From Dallia pectoralis (taxonomy: Eukaryota; Chordata; Actinopteri; Esociformes; Umbridae), in assembly GCA_029465975.1 (NCBI GenBank), contig CM055740.1:8022234-8086233 (forward strand): a DNA stretch of 64,000 nt, written 5' to 3'. Position numbers and translations under genes: made by a program. Positions 26,157 through 38,880 of this stretch are shown here, piece by piece. The notes below the pieces were generated by a model, which searched no databases, was not told the origin of the DNA, and worked only from the letters and a program-made list of their open reading frames with translations. Positions within the stretch are counted from its first letter, which is position 1; each line of letters starts with the position of its first letter.

Positions 26157-27437
26157 ATGGGCCAGCAGATCTCAGGCCAGGCGGCGATGAACCGTCTACC
26201 TGAGAAGCTGTGGAAACATGCTTGGCTGGTCCGCGACAGCGGCTTCCTCAACTACGAGGAGTTCCTGGGCAGAGTAGCAGAGCTCAATGACGTGTAAGGC
26301 CAGATATTTATCTCACACTGCCATACAGTAGTCCTTTTTGTCTTTTTGCTTTGTACTATATTTGTTTACAAATGCATAATATATTTTACTTTATGTATAT
26401 CTAGAATGACTATTCAGTGTAGACATGTCTGCGTTGCCAACGTCATTCTCCCTAAGTAACAAAAAATAAGGATTTTTTGGTGTCAGAGTCAAGTTGTCAT
26501 TGGCTTTTGATCACTTGTATAATAATACTAGTAAATGTTTTTTCATGACATTACTGGATAGGACGGCTAAGCTGGCAGCTGGACAGCAGAAGCATCTGAT
26601 CTTTGAGGTCCAGACTGGTTCGGACGCCTCGGCTCTGTGGAAAGTGGCTGTGAGGATAGTATGTACCAAGGTGAGAGGGGGACTAACTGAAGTGGGCCAC
26701 TACTGAGTCGGACGTGATATTGTGGACATGAATGAGTCTCTACTCTCATTAATATCTGTTGAAATGCTTACATGTGCTTGTTTCTGAGGTAAATGATTTG
26801 TTGTTGCCGCTCTGGCAGATCAACAAAGATAATGGGATGGTGGAGGCGTCTCGCATTATGAACCTCTACCAGTTCATCCAGCTCTACCGTGATATTACCA
26901 GTCAGGCGGCTGAGGTGCTGTCAGCAGAGGGCGCCAGTCTACCACCTGGAACTCTCCCATCAGGGGACTCCTGTCAGGCCAGCATGTGGATGGGCCGGTT
27001 AGTACATCTGTGTGTGTGTGTGTGTGTGTTTTCTATTTCCGAACATGAGTTCTTCTTAAACCTAAAGTGTGTCTGGCTGCTGTTGTTTTTTTTCTGCACA
27101 GGGTGGAGCAGTTGACTGATGAAGAGGAGTGCTGTATTTGCATGGATGGGAAATCGGACCTCATCCTGCCGTGTGCTCACAGCTTCTGTCAGAAATGCAT
27201 TGACAAGTGGTAAGACGCATCTATCACTGTGGTCCGTTTTCATGGGTAATTAGAAACCAATCAAATGGTTTGGCTCATTTCCATAGGAGTGGGCAGAACA
27301 GGAATTGTCCCATATGCCGATTGCAAGTGACCGCTGCCAATGAGTCGTGGGTGATGCCCGACGCGCCGACGGAGGACGACGTAGCTGGATATATTCTCAA
27401 CCTGGCTGATGAGGCAGGCTGTCCGCACAAACCTTAA
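26157..27437 (+). CDS. rnf141: RING finger protein 141, complete (5 coding exons)
   Basis: Coding exons are 26157-26293, 26562-26670, 26819-26997, 27102-27209 and 27287-27437. All introns are GT-AG with consistent phases, giving 684 nt and 227 residues; I recall the human protein as 230. The protein starts MGQQIS, an N-myristoylation-type start (Gly2, Ser6). A C3HC4 RING finger lies near residues 152-190, with Cys152/Cys155 in the ECCICMDG stretch, then PCAHSFCQKC, then NCPICRL. The conserved tail contains DAPTEDD and ends PHKP. In the family it is a membrane-associated putative E3 ubiquitin ligase, known as a spermatogenesis RING protein. The start was chosen because MGQQIS is conserved and upstream sequence lacks coding similarity. 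Any 5' UTR exon was not located. It is convergent with ampd3, stops 2.4 kb apart. Identity is very secure; ligase activity is family knowledge. Confidence 0.95.
27008..27030. repeat. short (TG)n in rnf141 intron 3
   Basis: About 11 TG units, 10 bases after the donor at 26998. Confidence 0.9.
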
Positions 27438-27853
27438 ATAACTCAGAGACACATTCAATTGACAACTGTTTTGGGGTGTGTCTGTAAGATTTGGTTTGTT
27501 TTTTAGGAATTTGCTGTGATGTGTTCACTGGTAGCAATAACCACTGGTTGTAAGGGATTCGTGTTGTCGTTTCTTTTTTGTACATGATTTGGCTCTTACA
27601 CTTGCTGAATATATAATGCAACCACATTGTCTGTTTGGCTTGGTTGTATAAGTACTGGATACAAGCAGTTGTTTTGGTTTACCTTTATAGGTACTTGCTC
27701 TTTGACCTTTCCATGAATCACTGTAGTACTATGAATTACATTCTTTAATTTGATCTAATTTAAAATTGTAATTTAAAATCTAAAAACACATTCAATGTGA
27801 TAATTTTGTAGTTTCATAACATTTGGAAATAATTCCAATAATCTAATTTAATT

Positions 27854-27859
27854 AATAAA
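27854..27859 (+). promoter_or_regulatory. candidate polyadenylation signal of rnf141
   Basis: A canonical AATAAA hexamer lies about 420 nt after the rnf141 stop codon in AT-rich DNA. It is the first full match I noticed downstream of the gene. A downstream GU-rich element was not judged, so use of this site is inferred. Confidence 0.4.
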
Positions 27860-28738
27860 GGAGTTGAGTGAAGTAATTTTATAAACTCTTTAGATTTTAG
27901 TTTCATTGTGTCAGCAAAACCAGATTTCGGGAGGTTTATTTAATAATGACTGCAGATAAGCAACACGAGCCAGGGCATTTTTTAAATAATATCTTTGTGT
28001 GAGACTGCGTGAATGTTAAATAAAATATATAAACACTATATACATATGAATAGAGAGAGAGTGATTAGGTAATTCCCCTTAGGTCAGTAGAGATTTGACC
28101 GATTTTCTTTATGTACTTTACTCATAACCGGTTAATTAAATAAAAATGTAATACATTTTATAAGTGTGCACTACGGGAAATATGTAAATTAGTTTGCTGA
28201 CAATTTTGTTTGTAATGTTGACCAAATGCTCTTAACCACGTTTGTAGTTCACTGTGACTTTCTTAACGTAAGTATTATTGAAAGCCTGTTTGAGTGAAGC
28301 GAAATGCACATGCAACATTCTATTAAAAGTGTAGCACAGATCTATACTCACAGCGTAATAAACGTTCCTTAAGGACACCTATAAAGCTCACACATAGGCA
28401 TTCGCTCTGTGGACTAACGCATTCGTCAGTCGTGTTGACGTTACAGAAGCTCAGGTTGTTTAGTCAATTCACTGAATTAGGCGATTGTTTGCATTTCAGT
28501 GCGATTATACCCGGCGGTCAGTAGCGGGTTGAGGATTCTACGGTTCCTGTTTTGATCTGTAGGTTGAAGTTCTTATGAATGTGTTCTTCGGCATGTTTAA
28601 GACGAGAGTGCTGGTTAATTGACGAACTGAACATTTGATTAGTCGTATCGTCAAGCAATACCACAGGCTTATAAACACATCTTTACTAGCCTATCTGTAG
28701 TTTATCACGGTTTCATGTTTTTCCTATTTTAAAGTGTT

Positions 28739-29485
28739 GGCAGCTCCTCTTACGGTTGTCCGTATACAATTTTAACCAACTGTTTTAGGTGCATGCTACA
28801 ATATTTTATACTTACCATAATCATTGTTTGTCTTCACAGAATATTGGTTCTCCCATTGTTACTGAAAATGTACTGTTGACTGAAATGTGTGCTGAATTAA
28901 GACAATTAAACACAAGAGTTAAAGTTTCTCAATTTTGCTTTGATTATTCAGCATATGATTAAAGTTTACCAGTTGAGTTCATTTAGTGGACTTCTCTATA
29001 GCAGTAATATAAGGAGCACAAATTGAAGGAGGAGAATCACATGATGGGAAGCGCTTCACAAACTTTTTACCAAATCTGAACACACTTATGCAGTTACAAG
29101 AATTCTTACTGGGGGCCAGTATGAAAATCTATACATTCAATGTTCGCTCAGCGTAAGTGTCTGCTAATAAATGTACATCTACAAGTAACCGATACAGAAT
29201 TAGAAAACGGTACATACAACTCTTTGATGAATCTTCGAAAGAAAGTTTGTTAACATTTGCTTTAAGAGCTCTTGTATTTTCCCAGTTTGTTAAACAGCCC
29301 GTCAACAAAATTAAAAAGAAGAATTTCAGCTGTGCCCAGGCAGCGTCGTTCTGTTGGCACATGTTCAACTACAAACTTTGAATTAGGCATCGGTTCAGTT
29401 TCATTCGTTACAATATGAAAAACACATGCAAACTATCACATCAAGCGCCATGGTTATTGTGTGATTTGACTAGTGCTGTGCAGGT
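28739..29485. repeat. duplicated segment, copy A
   Basis: Diverged copy of 46410-46935. Shared blocks in the same order include GGCAGCTCCTCTTACGGTTG, GTGTGCTGAATT, a TTACCAAATCTG block, a TTGAATT...GTTCAGTTT block, ACACATGCAAAC.. and GACTAGTGCTG. No frame with recognisable protein. It lies between rnf141 and ampd3. Confidence 0.6.
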
Positions 29486-29614
29486 AACTTGACTTGATAT
29501 GGCTTACACACACTTATCTCATACATTCAGTACAGGGTCATATTCTTTAATATTACCATAGACCAGTAAAAGTATATTATTGGCTACGAGAGGCTTTTCA
29601 CACATCATCTACAC

Positions 29615-29639
29615 CAGGGGTGTCAAACTTTGACACCTG
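29615..29639. mobile_element. solo terminal-repeat remnant of the same MITE family
   Basis: A palindrome CAGGGGTGTCAAA followed by TTTGACACCTG, with one base between, looks like the two ends of the 30117-30320 MITE family joined with the body deleted. It lies just downstream of the ampd3 polyA site. No target duplication was found. Confidence 0.5.
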
Positions 29640-29714
29640 TGATTTACACCACACAAAGTTCTCGGTTGTCTTTTCGCACCAACCTTTCCAGCACACCACA
29701 GCTCAGCAGCGCAT

Positions 29715-29720
29715 TTTATT
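29715..29720 (-). promoter_or_regulatory. candidate polyadenylation signal of ampd3
   Basis: On the minus strand AATAAA reads at 29720-29715, about 140 nt after the ampd3 stop codon. The position suits a short 3' UTR. This is motif evidence only. Confidence 0.4.
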
Positions 29721-29858
29721 CTACCAGTGATTCTGCTGATATCTACCATGAGGTAGTCTCAGCTAGCCATGTTAAGATGAACTCACTGAGTCACTATGAG
29801 ATACTCAGGCTAAGAGCAGCAAATTGACGGCACCAAAACGTTGTAAACTTTGCCGCGG

Positions 29859-32800
29859 TCAATCCTCCTGTGCGCCAGAGGCCTCGGTCTTCATGGCGTC
29901 CACCAGGAAGCTCAGTTCGTTACACAGCGTCTCGTGCCGGTAGGCCATGCGGATCTGGGCCACGTTAGTCCGGCTAATTTCATTCCCCTCTGGCCCGTCT
30001 TGTAGGTAATTGGGCCCAAGGAAATGCTTCTTTTCCTGGCAGGAGCAAAGGGCGATAGGGGCAATGTGTTGCGGCGCAATGGGTCATGCTCAGGAACTAC
30101 ATGAGAAAGCGCTAATCCGCAGGGACGTCAAACCGGTTCCACGGGGGGCCTAGTGTATCAGGTTTTTGGGTTTTCATTTAAATTAGTTCCCAGTTCAGAC
30201 CTAAACAACCAGTAGAGGGTAGAACCTTACCAATTAGTGACTTAATTAATCAATCAAGAACAAGGTGAGAGCAAAGACCTGTAGACACTCGGCCCTCCAT
30301 GGAACCGGTTTGACACCTGTGCGCTAATGAATGGCTTCGTAAATCTATGACACAGTCAGAGTCTACACACCGCCAGGTTAGAAAATAAATCAAATGTATT
30401 TCGTTTTTATTTCGTTTTAAGGGAGTGATTTGGAAAAATAAATTTGGTTGCGACTGTAGCAGGTGATTTCCTGGCGAGTTCTTTTCAGCACAAGTACTGC
30501 GAGTGTCACTTGCTACAGTACTATTCACTATATGTTTTCTGTCATTTACCGTACCTGGTCGGACAGGCCACTCTGTAGCACGCTGTTCCTGGCGATCTCA
30601 CACAGGTCACAGGTCGTTAGTTTCCACAGCTGCGCTGCTATGGCGTACTCTTCCATCAAGGCCTCCTGTAATGTGAACAGTTATTTACCATTCGCAACGA
30701 TTTTTCGCTAAAACGCCACGTTTTTTGGTTCAGAGAATAAAAGTTATCTTGATATCGATACCCACGTTTGGGTGAATATGGACTATTGTGTTGATAGATT
30801 TATCTTGCCTGAAGATTTTTTTCTTTTGACAGGCGTTCATTTATATCACATTATTCATCTTTGCGGACGTTTCTGATCTACAGAAGTTCTCTCTGACCTT
30901 GGTGTAGTGAAACTGCATTGGGTCATCGGTGGACAGGGACACACAAAGTCCCTTCTGGAAGAACTCCTTTAGGGGGTTTTTGGAGTACTCCAGGAACAAG
31001 CTGTTGTTGCTCAGGGGAGACATAGCAATAGGGACCTGAGCCAAGTAGTACAGATACTGCAGAACAGGACTCTGGGAAAGAAACAGAAGAGATGTAATGC
31101 AACTGTTAGATTGACTATGTCTGGGACCAGAACTGTTCAGATACCTCTTTAACTCTGCCAATCCAACATGTGCTGCCTGAGCTATTCACTGCATTTCGTT
31201 GGTGAAACGGCTTTACTGATAACAAGTTCTGCTCCACTGTCCACCTATTTATTTCATTGTGAAAATATCTGTGTCTGACCTTCTTCAGGTTAAGGCCGTG
31301 AGAGATGTTGTCAGCGGTCAGAAAGGCAGAGACCAGGTGGGTAATTGAGCCAGCCTCGCCACAGTGGGGCCGGAACTGGAACGTGTTCAGACCTCGTTCC
31401 CTGACGATAAAAACAAAGGATCAATCATTACAGAACATAACGAAGATTTTCATTTGAATTTAGAGTCGGACATTATGCATGTATTTATCCAAGCAAACGT
31501 TTATACTGACAGTAGACTGGACGGCACCTCCAGTAGGAATACCATCAGCACATCTGTATGCTTTTATATTAGAAGGGTCGGGGTCTTACTTCCTGAGGTT
31601 GTTGAGAACCATGATGTTGGCGTACATGTAGAACAGGTAGTAGCTGTACGGGGGGTTTTCCTTTGAAGTCCATGCCTCAGGTTTAGGACTGTTGTACGAG
31701 AACATGTGGTCACTGTGCTTGGACTCATCGTCAACACTGTCAAACCCGCTCACCTACAGGACAGGAGGTGTGGATCTGAGCATGTGCGATAGCGCTGATG
31801 ACCTATGAAAACTGTCACCATAAAACATGTCTGCCGTGCATTATGTCTGAACCAGCAGGGTGCAACGCAAAGCCAGTTGTAACTGTCATACAATGTGAAG
31901 TTCTTTCAAACCTGTTTAAAAGTAATCAGAAAATGTCCAATACGTCTACGCGGAATATATATATCTTTTTTCCCTAAATATATTTCTCAGAAGACAAGGC
32001 CGAATGGCTTTTCGTTTAAACTTACATATTTCAAGAAAATGTGGATCTCCTTGTTTTTTTGTGGATTCACTGTGGCTTCGAACAGTGGGAAGAATATGTT
32101 CTCCAGCATCTTGGCGAAGTTCGGTACAATCTTCTTCGCTTTGAAAATGTCACTGGCAAAACAAACTCATACTGAATATCTTGCACCGGACATGTCGCCA
32201 GTCGTACCATAACAGACTGCTGATGAAATTTGTTCACTATAATGTTTTGCTTTGGAACATTTGGGTCAAAGTTAGACAACAACTCAATCCCCCTGGATAA
32301 CATCTACACCTAGTGGAGTCTTATAAATACCACTATAGTCATTATACACCAACAAAACCTTCACGTCATGTTCATTTTACATTTTAGAACGTAGGTGATG
32401 CTCTCATCCAGATCAACTTACAGTAGATTTTGCATGGAATGTACCGTTTCCTTAAATGTCGTTAGCAAATTTGCATTTGCAGACAGGTTCCGCAGTGCGA
32501 ATCTCTGTGTGGGGTTGCTAGTGGGCACGCTCTACCAACTAAGCTAGACAGGACCCCACTTTTTCTTTCCTCTGTGGTGTGTGTGTCGTTATGTTAATCT
32601 GTGGTACTTACTAGATCCTGGGCACCTGGATGATCCAGCGCATGTTGGGGGAGTGGACCTTGTGCTGAATAAACCATGAAGCCAGACTCTTCCACTCCCC
32701 AGGACAGCGGCCGTAGATGGATATCCGGGGCTCGGCATATTGGTACTTACTGGTCTCCAGCTCTTGGGCCACTTCCTGTTACGACGTAAAAGAAAATGAT

Positions 32801-35339
32801 TTAAAGTGAACAAGAGAACGTTGGCAACATAGCATATAAAAGTGGTGTTGTGATAATGAGTTCGAGTTGACCCTATACCTTGATAATGCGCGCGAAATAT
32901 TCCCCTTCAATGTAGTTGTCCGTTTTTAAGTAGATCTCTCTGAGTTCACTTGCTCCCACGGGGTTGTACTTGGAGTTGAACTTGTCGAAGCGGTGGAATG
33001 TTTGCCTTCCCTACGGGAACAAATGTGAATCATCCAGGGCATGCTTTATAATCTGTTAATTATTCTGATCCTTAAAGATACATTGGCAAGTTACATAGAA
33101 TCACATATAATTTTACAGACTGACCAGGAAATATTCATGAAATATAAATGTTATGAACTGGTTTAAAACAATGTAATTGAGACGGATAATATGTGTGTGT
33201 ATTAAGTGCTGCAGCTTGGGGTCAGAGAACAAATTCCTTGTGTGTGTAAACAGTCCTGGCAAATTAACCTGGTTCTGATTCATATCTGATTCTGAATTGG
33301 TTATTGCATTTGTTAAAAAACCTAACCACTGTGCAGTTTTGTCTTTGCATTAGTTTTGCTAGCGTTTTGCTAGCGTTTTGTTAGCGTTCTGTTAGCATTT
33401 TGCTAGCGTTCTTACAGCGTGCACATCCAGGGAGTCCACAGTCAAGTTGTAGGGGTCCATCGCCAGGTGGTCAAACACCTCTTTCAAAGTGAGCTTCCGG
33501 CCGTTCTTCTCCAGCACCACACGGTCAGACTCGGTCCTGTAGCTGGTCTGGATGAAACTCAGCAGGTGCTTCTGGTTCATGCATGCCGCCGCGTGGATGT
33601 GAGTGTCTACCTGTATGTGGGAAGAGTCAGGTTGAGCGCCACGGTAAAATGAACACAGTGAAAACGATGGAAAGCAGTTGCTCAAAAAATATTGGGCAGA
33701 AGTAAAGCGATCAGCCAATAGCGTTTCACATTGGCTCATATACTGGCGCCTTCCTACTGGTCTCCATTACGTGTGAGATCCAATACATGACCCACCTTCC
33801 TGACGTTATAGAAGTCTCTGTGAGGCACTTTCTTTAGCTCTTTCAGTTCATCCATCTCATTCAACATCTCATGCAGGTCGAACTTGGAGGCGATGAAGTT
33901 CAGCCGTCTGTGGCAGTAGGTTTTCCTGAAAGGACAATGAAACGATATTACAAACAACCATATGAGAGGTTTCAAGAAAGTGGGCAACAGTGTGAGGTGG
34001 TTCCTCAGGAAGATTGTCAGGCGGATTGTGAGGTAGATTGTCAGGTGGATATTGATGTGCGTACGTGGGTCCGTCTACGATCATGGCGAGGACATGGCTG
34101 AGATCTATGGCGAAGGTCTCCAGGTCAGGGTAGGGCAGGCTGCGAGGCATATTCTGCTCCAGCGCGTGTGCGTTGTCGTACACATTCACAATGCCGTCCT
34201 TCAACTGCAACGTATAGTTCAGGTCAACGGGGATGTCCTCTGTGGAGTACGGCTCCATCCCCTTAACAGGACAGGGGCTTATGTCTATGGAAGATTAAAT
34301 AGACAAACCCAAGAGACATAGTTTAGAGAGCTATTCACCTATACTGCGTTAGACTGATTAGCCGGCACAAAAGCTGAGATGTGCTTAAGGCACTGATTGT
34401 GTTCAGTATCGCCCTCTACCTGGCAAGATCTCATCCTCCACTTTCCAAGTCTGGTTCTCGGCAAGGCGGAGAAATTGTGTGGCGGTCCTGGGGAAGCGGT
34501 GGTAAGCCAGTCTGGAGTACTTCTCCCTGATAAACAAGGCCTTTATCAAGGTCTTGGCTGCTTGCTCATAGTCCTCCACTGTGATCTGAGAAGAACAGGT
34601 TAGAACCGTTAAAACAGATATTAGAACTGTCATAGCAACTACTAGTAGGGTTGTCCACACGCTAGCCTGTGTCTTGCTAGCCATGCTGGAAACCTAAGTG
34701 GGACTCTTACCCCAGCACAATAGTCTCCGCTGATTGTGACCCTCTGAAACTCCGTGGAGATCTCTGGGATACCTGGATGGTCTGCTGGCAGCAGAGGAGC
34801 AATGACAGACATGGCCCAGTCTGCACTGATGCTAAGGGTACTAGGAAACTGCTGACATACCGACTGGGATCGTTTCGCCCTGAAACTCTGCTTCCTGAAG
34901 AGGTAATAAAAGCAAACATGTGGATATCGCCGATTGCTACTCAAGACACCACAACAGACCACAAGTAATATCAACTTTTTTTTTAACTCAATGACATTCA
35001 AGTGAACGTACGGAAATAAGTCCCAATCGCAAAAATGTCTGTTTAGGTAAATTGAAATTAGCGATAACAGAATTAACCGACAGTTAGAACTCATTTATGT
35101 GTCTGCACGTGCTAACCTTTTAACAGTCTCCTCTGACGATTGCTCGGCAATCTCCTTGAGCATTTCCCTCTCCCGGTCTTGGTTAAGGCCGATGGGACAG
35201 TCTTCTGGCACGGTGTACATAGACTGGGCATTCTTGGTGTCCTGTTCTTTCAGCGCAGACGCATAAACCTTCTCTGCCAACAGGCGCACCGACTCATCCG
35301 CCTCGCTCAGCGAGATCTTGGGGAACTGACGAGGCATGT
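29859..35339 (-). CDS. ampd3: AMP deaminase 3, 14 coding exons, start codon at 35337
   Basis: Cytosolic AMP deaminase, erythrocyte-type isoform, converting AMP to IMP and ammonia in the purine nucleotide cycle. Exons on the minus strand: 35339-35117 (ATG at 35337), 34894-34711, 34585-34420, 34284-34065, 33925-33796, 33610-33416, 33010-32879, 32775-32612, 32152-32026, 31753-31590, 31400-31280, 31071-30898, 30665-30555 and 30035-29859. All are GT-AG. They sum to 2286 nt, giving 761 residues; human AMPD3 is about the same length. The start MPRQFP is the conserved AMPD3 start. Zinc-binding and catalytic motifs are present: THIHAA (His311, His313), FRPHCGEAGS (His580, Glu583) and SLSTDDP (Asp657, Asp658). 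The N-terminal third is the variable regulatory part of AMPD proteins. Exon 4 needs the acceptor at 34285; a nearer AG would break the frame. Introns inside the coding part are short, but intron 1 may extend to about 41-42 kb. Confidence 0.95.
30117..30320. mobile_element. hAT-type MITE in an ampd3 intron, perfect 8-bp duplication
   Basis: The octamer GCGCTAAT flanks both sides (30109-30116 and 30321-30328). Inside, GTCAAACCGGTTCCA at the left matches TGGAACCGGTTTGAC at the right, and GGCC-rich inner arms continue the inverted repeat. The 204-bp body resembles a MITE family common in salmonid and pike genomes. It lies between ampd3 exons 13 and 14. Confidence 0.8.
32373..32557 (-). mobile_element. 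tRNA-derived SINE, HpaI-like, in an ampd3 intron
   Basis: Reading the minus strand, the head carries a pol III A box (TAGCTTAGTTGGTAGAG) and a B-box-like AGATTCGCACT about 45 bases later. The tail reads GTAAGTTGATCTGGATGAG then ACGTTCTAAAATGTAAAATG, close to the tail of HpaI-type SINEs. It lies between ampd3 exons 8 and 9. It is not a functional tRNA gene: no cloverleaf beyond the head. Confidence 0.75.
33355..33417. repeat. short 11-bp tandem repeat at an ampd3 splice site
   Basis: About six copies of gctagcgtttt (variants gttagcgttct) abut the donor of ampd3 exon 6 (33416) on the intron side. Confidence 0.8.
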
Positions 35340-36029
35340 CTACCAGAACAAATACACACATTCTATTAGTATAATTTGAAGTCATAAGATGGAAATATTG
35401 AACAGAAAATCGAATTGCTTAAGCATTCAGCCCTTTTGCTATGACACAACAAATCTGCATGAGATGTGATACAAAACCTTTTTATATAAGGCACGTGACA
35501 AACTCTAGCCCACTAGAGACATCTAGTGGGCCAGGAGTGCATTACTGTTCTCCAATAGTTGTTACTTATGTTTAGCACCACAAAACCCTGTGTTTCGAAC
35601 TATACCCCAAACAATTGTTTCATTATCATTTTCAGCTGAATCTTATTTTGTCCCATTAGTAACTGTATTTAAGCTCCTCTCTGTTTCTGTGGATCATTGT
35701 TTGATGTTGATTTTAGCTGTTTGTAGTTTTGGTTGTTTTGGGTGTTTGTTGTCTCAAGTTTATATGCATTAGAGATGATATTCAAATGGAAGCTCTGCTC
35801 CTGTATCCTACACCTTCCAGCACTTTGACATAATTATTGTAATGGGATCCACTTTGGGGCAAGTACGTTGTTCCACTGGATTTCAGGCTAAATACACGTA
35901 TCTCTGGAAAGCCCCATAGCTGTTTAGTACAGTTTCTAACAAAACTTCATCTTGAGGATGAAAGACTATTGAAACAAAGTCTGTAATAGTGTTCTTCAAA
36001 GGTACCAATCACGGGGGATTCTAATTTCC

Positions 36030-36130
36030 GAGCTTGGCAGAAGGCATGTAGAAGACTCTGAAACCAAGTGGAAGATACTTGTGTGGTCTGACGAGACCAA
36101 AACATACCAGAATAGAGCTAAAACGGGAAG
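36030..36130 (+). mobile_element. Tc1-like transposase fragment in ampd3 intron 1
   Basis: The plus strand reads SETKWKILVWSDETKTYQ, matching the W..V.WSDE(T/S) catalytic block of Tc1 transposases. Flanking frames are broken. Ends were not found. Confidence 0.5.
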
Positions 36131-37289
36131 AGTGAAAAACGATGAGACCGTTATATACCAAGCGAAACAGAAAACACATGGGGTTAAATATCTTGAGGTC
36201 TGTTTTCACTGACAAAAGTGCACACAGTGTTGTTTTAGGATGCAGTTGTTTACAGTCTTACGTTTGGTTCCCAGGACTTTGCCATGGGGAAAGTTGTCAT
36301 GTTTATTCATGCAGCCCTCTCGTCTTTCTGTAATTGTTATTCCTTTTTCTGCCAATTTCTTCTATTGACTTAGCTTATTGGAGAGACACGCCTTCGGCTG
36401 TCCAAGTGGCAGGATGTGCTGTGTGTTTGCTTTGTCCTCACTATTCGTCTACACTCATATTAGTAAGTCGCGCTACCGGCATGTCAGTTCGTCAAGTGGA
36501 TCATTTGGCCAGTTTCCCAGACAGCATGGACACTGTCTAGCACCGAACTGGAATGTTCAGTGCCACCATGAGCGATAATTCAGTGCTACACAGTTGACTC
36601 CCTTTAGCTTAATGTTGACGAACTCGTTAATCTTAAGTCTGAGCACTTACAACAGCCCTGGCATCTTTACGTGCATGGCTGTGACACATTATCCAGCTGT
36701 TCTTCCTTCACCTTTGAGTAGGCTGCATTCCTATGTTTTTCCCAAATAAGGCAGTATTCAAACAACAGTGTGGAATTCCCTGAGAAGCACCCATGAACAC
36801 TCACATGCTTTTAATGCCAGCCTGCACAATATACAGATGACTGGCACAATTCTACCCCTTATTTACATATATATTATTTATATAAACAGAAGAACAGAAA
36901 TCCCAACTTACACGCGAAGGGTGTGATTGTGTTGGAATAAAGCAGAACTGTGTGGCACGGATGCTAGTGCTAAAGACTAAAGCTGACATATATCGAGATG
37001 AGTTTGAACTGTTGATACACGTGGATGTGACAATATCGACGGAAGGAGAAAAAATGTAAAGGATGGTCCTGGGCTCTTTTCTGTTCTCTTCAGTCTCAGT
37101 TTTTCTCTTTAATTCCCTCAATTCGAGTAACTTTGTGAGCAAAACTATACCTTCCAGAGTAAATGCGGTTGACTGGTGTCCCTTGGTTGATGCTCGGTAA
37201 AGTGGGTGGGTGTTTTCCGGCTTATTGGGCCCTGTCCAGGGTTTACCCTGTTCAGGGCTATAGTTTCACTAACCCCCCTGTCTCTTTTC

Positions 37290-37570
37290 AAGATTTATGC
37301 TGCTTTACGGTTGTGCCGGGAACTAGAGTGTCTAACCTTTCCCTGTGTTTGTGTACACTTCCGTTAAGGAGGACCCGTGCCTGCTGGCCACTCTGTGGGA
37401 CCATTCAGCCCTGGAACCATGTGTTGGATCCATCCTGGGGGCCCCTGATTGTGTTTTAGGCGGAGCAGCTGATGCTACCAGACAGTTTTGCCCTCCAATC
37501 TGCCAAACCCTCAACCCTCCCGGTCGTCCTTTTCTGACGTTATTTTACCTGGACTGTTCTATTTTTAAGA
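37290..37570. repeat. dispersed repeat copy 1 (ampd3 intron 1)
   Basis: Shares long blocks with 39205-39580: a tttacggttgtgccgg stretch, cacttccgttaaggaggac, a GGC(G/T)GAGCAGCTGATGCTA block and CCTCCAATCTGCC. The class is unknown. No complete frame spans it. Just downstream, 37640-37700 carries another common fish repeat (AGAGCCTGGTTCATCTCTAG). Confidence 0.55.
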
Positions 37571-38655
37571 CCCCTTGCACATAAAATATGCATATAAATA
37601 ACTATTATATTAAACTATAATAACTTCACCCAGCGCAGCCAGAAGAGGACTGGTCACCCCTCAGAGCCTGGTTCATCTCTAGGTTTCTTCCCAAACTTGA
37701 ACTTCAGTTGATCACTAATGTGAAGCGAAGGCATTGTATTTCAACACTCTTCTTCAGTTTTGATTCTCTAACTCTAGTCTAAGTGCCTTGTGGGTTTCAC
37801 TGTAGTCTTACTGTTGCCTCTGTCGTTTGGTCTTGAGCGCGTGTTTTTCTCTGGCTTTGGTCAGTTGTTTATTAACTTATGTCTCTGTAAAAGCCAGACG
37901 CAGGTTGCAGTCCTGAGTATACTTCTCCTTCCTTATTTATGGCTACTGGGGCCGTTAATCCAGGCAGTGCATGTCACAGCTGGCAATCACTCAGAGCAGA
38001 GAAACCAAATGTACTTACGACCCGCTCGCATGCACAGAAACTGTTCAAGGGAGAAAAGAACAGATGACTTAACAACACAGGAGGCAACGCCTGTTTGATT
38101 AGATCATCACTGACAAGAACCAACGCCTTTGCATTTGATCTCCAAGCCGTGTCCTTGACCAGAAGGCAACTAATATAAAACATAGTTCAGGAGCTATTAA
38201 AAGCTATGTCTGGAGCTGGTTTATGTCTGCGTGCCAGAAACATGGCAACCACACCCTTTGATAAGACAACTGAGCTTAGCCAGGTTTCACTATTTAAGCA
38301 CAGCAGAGCAGAGCTAATGGCAACTTCCTGGGACACTGTTTCACTTTCTCACACCAAAGTTGACGCATCGCATCGCTGTGATCTTCACATAGAATACAAT
38401 CACGGAGTACTGGTTTTCTGTTTTCTGTCAGTGTCCTCCTTTACCCTGACGAAAGCATAAACACCAGTCCCCTGTGAGGGAATGGCAAGTGTCAGGAACA
38501 GGACACATTATAAACACAGCTAGCAGGGAGTCGAAGGTATGTAAAGCATCTCCGATACAAACATGCAAAATCCCCAAAGAACGTGAGCCTCCGGTCCACT
38601 ACGAACCTCCAGTGTAACAATGCAAAGAAGGTAGAAGAAACGCTGTGTGTTTTAC

Positions 38656-38880
38656 CTGCTCAGTGCTGTGCCCTGGAGATAAAGAATCAGTGGAGGGAAT
38701 GTGAGGGCTGCGTCCGGGCCTGTGGGCGCTTTGTTTAGGCCTCTCCTCTCTCTTACGGAGAGGAAACAATTGTAAAGGAACCTGACTCCGCCTTAATAGC
38801 TTTCCTGCTGTACTGGCCCCTCCCACAGAGCCTAGTGGGTCAAACTGTCCTGCTTCCATATCACACCCACTGGAGTGGAT
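38656..38880 (-). promoter_or_regulatory. possible second alternative first exon/promoter of ampd3
   Basis: A GT donor (CAG|GTAAAAC) lies at 38656 on the minus strand, within the long first intron of ampd3. The upstream 200 bases are less AT-rich than their surroundings and hold a GGGAGGGG GC-box-like run and a weak TATTAA box. Joined to 35339 there is an in-frame TGA shortly before the MPRQFP start, so this would be a 5' UTR exon. The 68-codon open reading frame ending at this donor is out of frame with ampd3 and is not recognised. Support is modest. Confidence 0.3.

Noticed and set aside
32500..32557. tRNA gene on the minus strand
   Set aside because: Only the pol III promoter boxes of a SINE are present; arms do not form a full cloverleaf and the HpaI-like tail follows.
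34257..34262. AG immediately before the GGG-ATG as acceptor of ampd3 exon 4
   Set aside because: It gives a frameshift; the acceptor at 34285 keeps frame and adds the residues DISPCPVKG.
38599..38859. 86-codon minus-strand frame as an alternative ampd3 N-terminus
   Set aside because: The frame at the donor is out of phase with the MPRQFP exon, and the phase that fits has an upstream stop.
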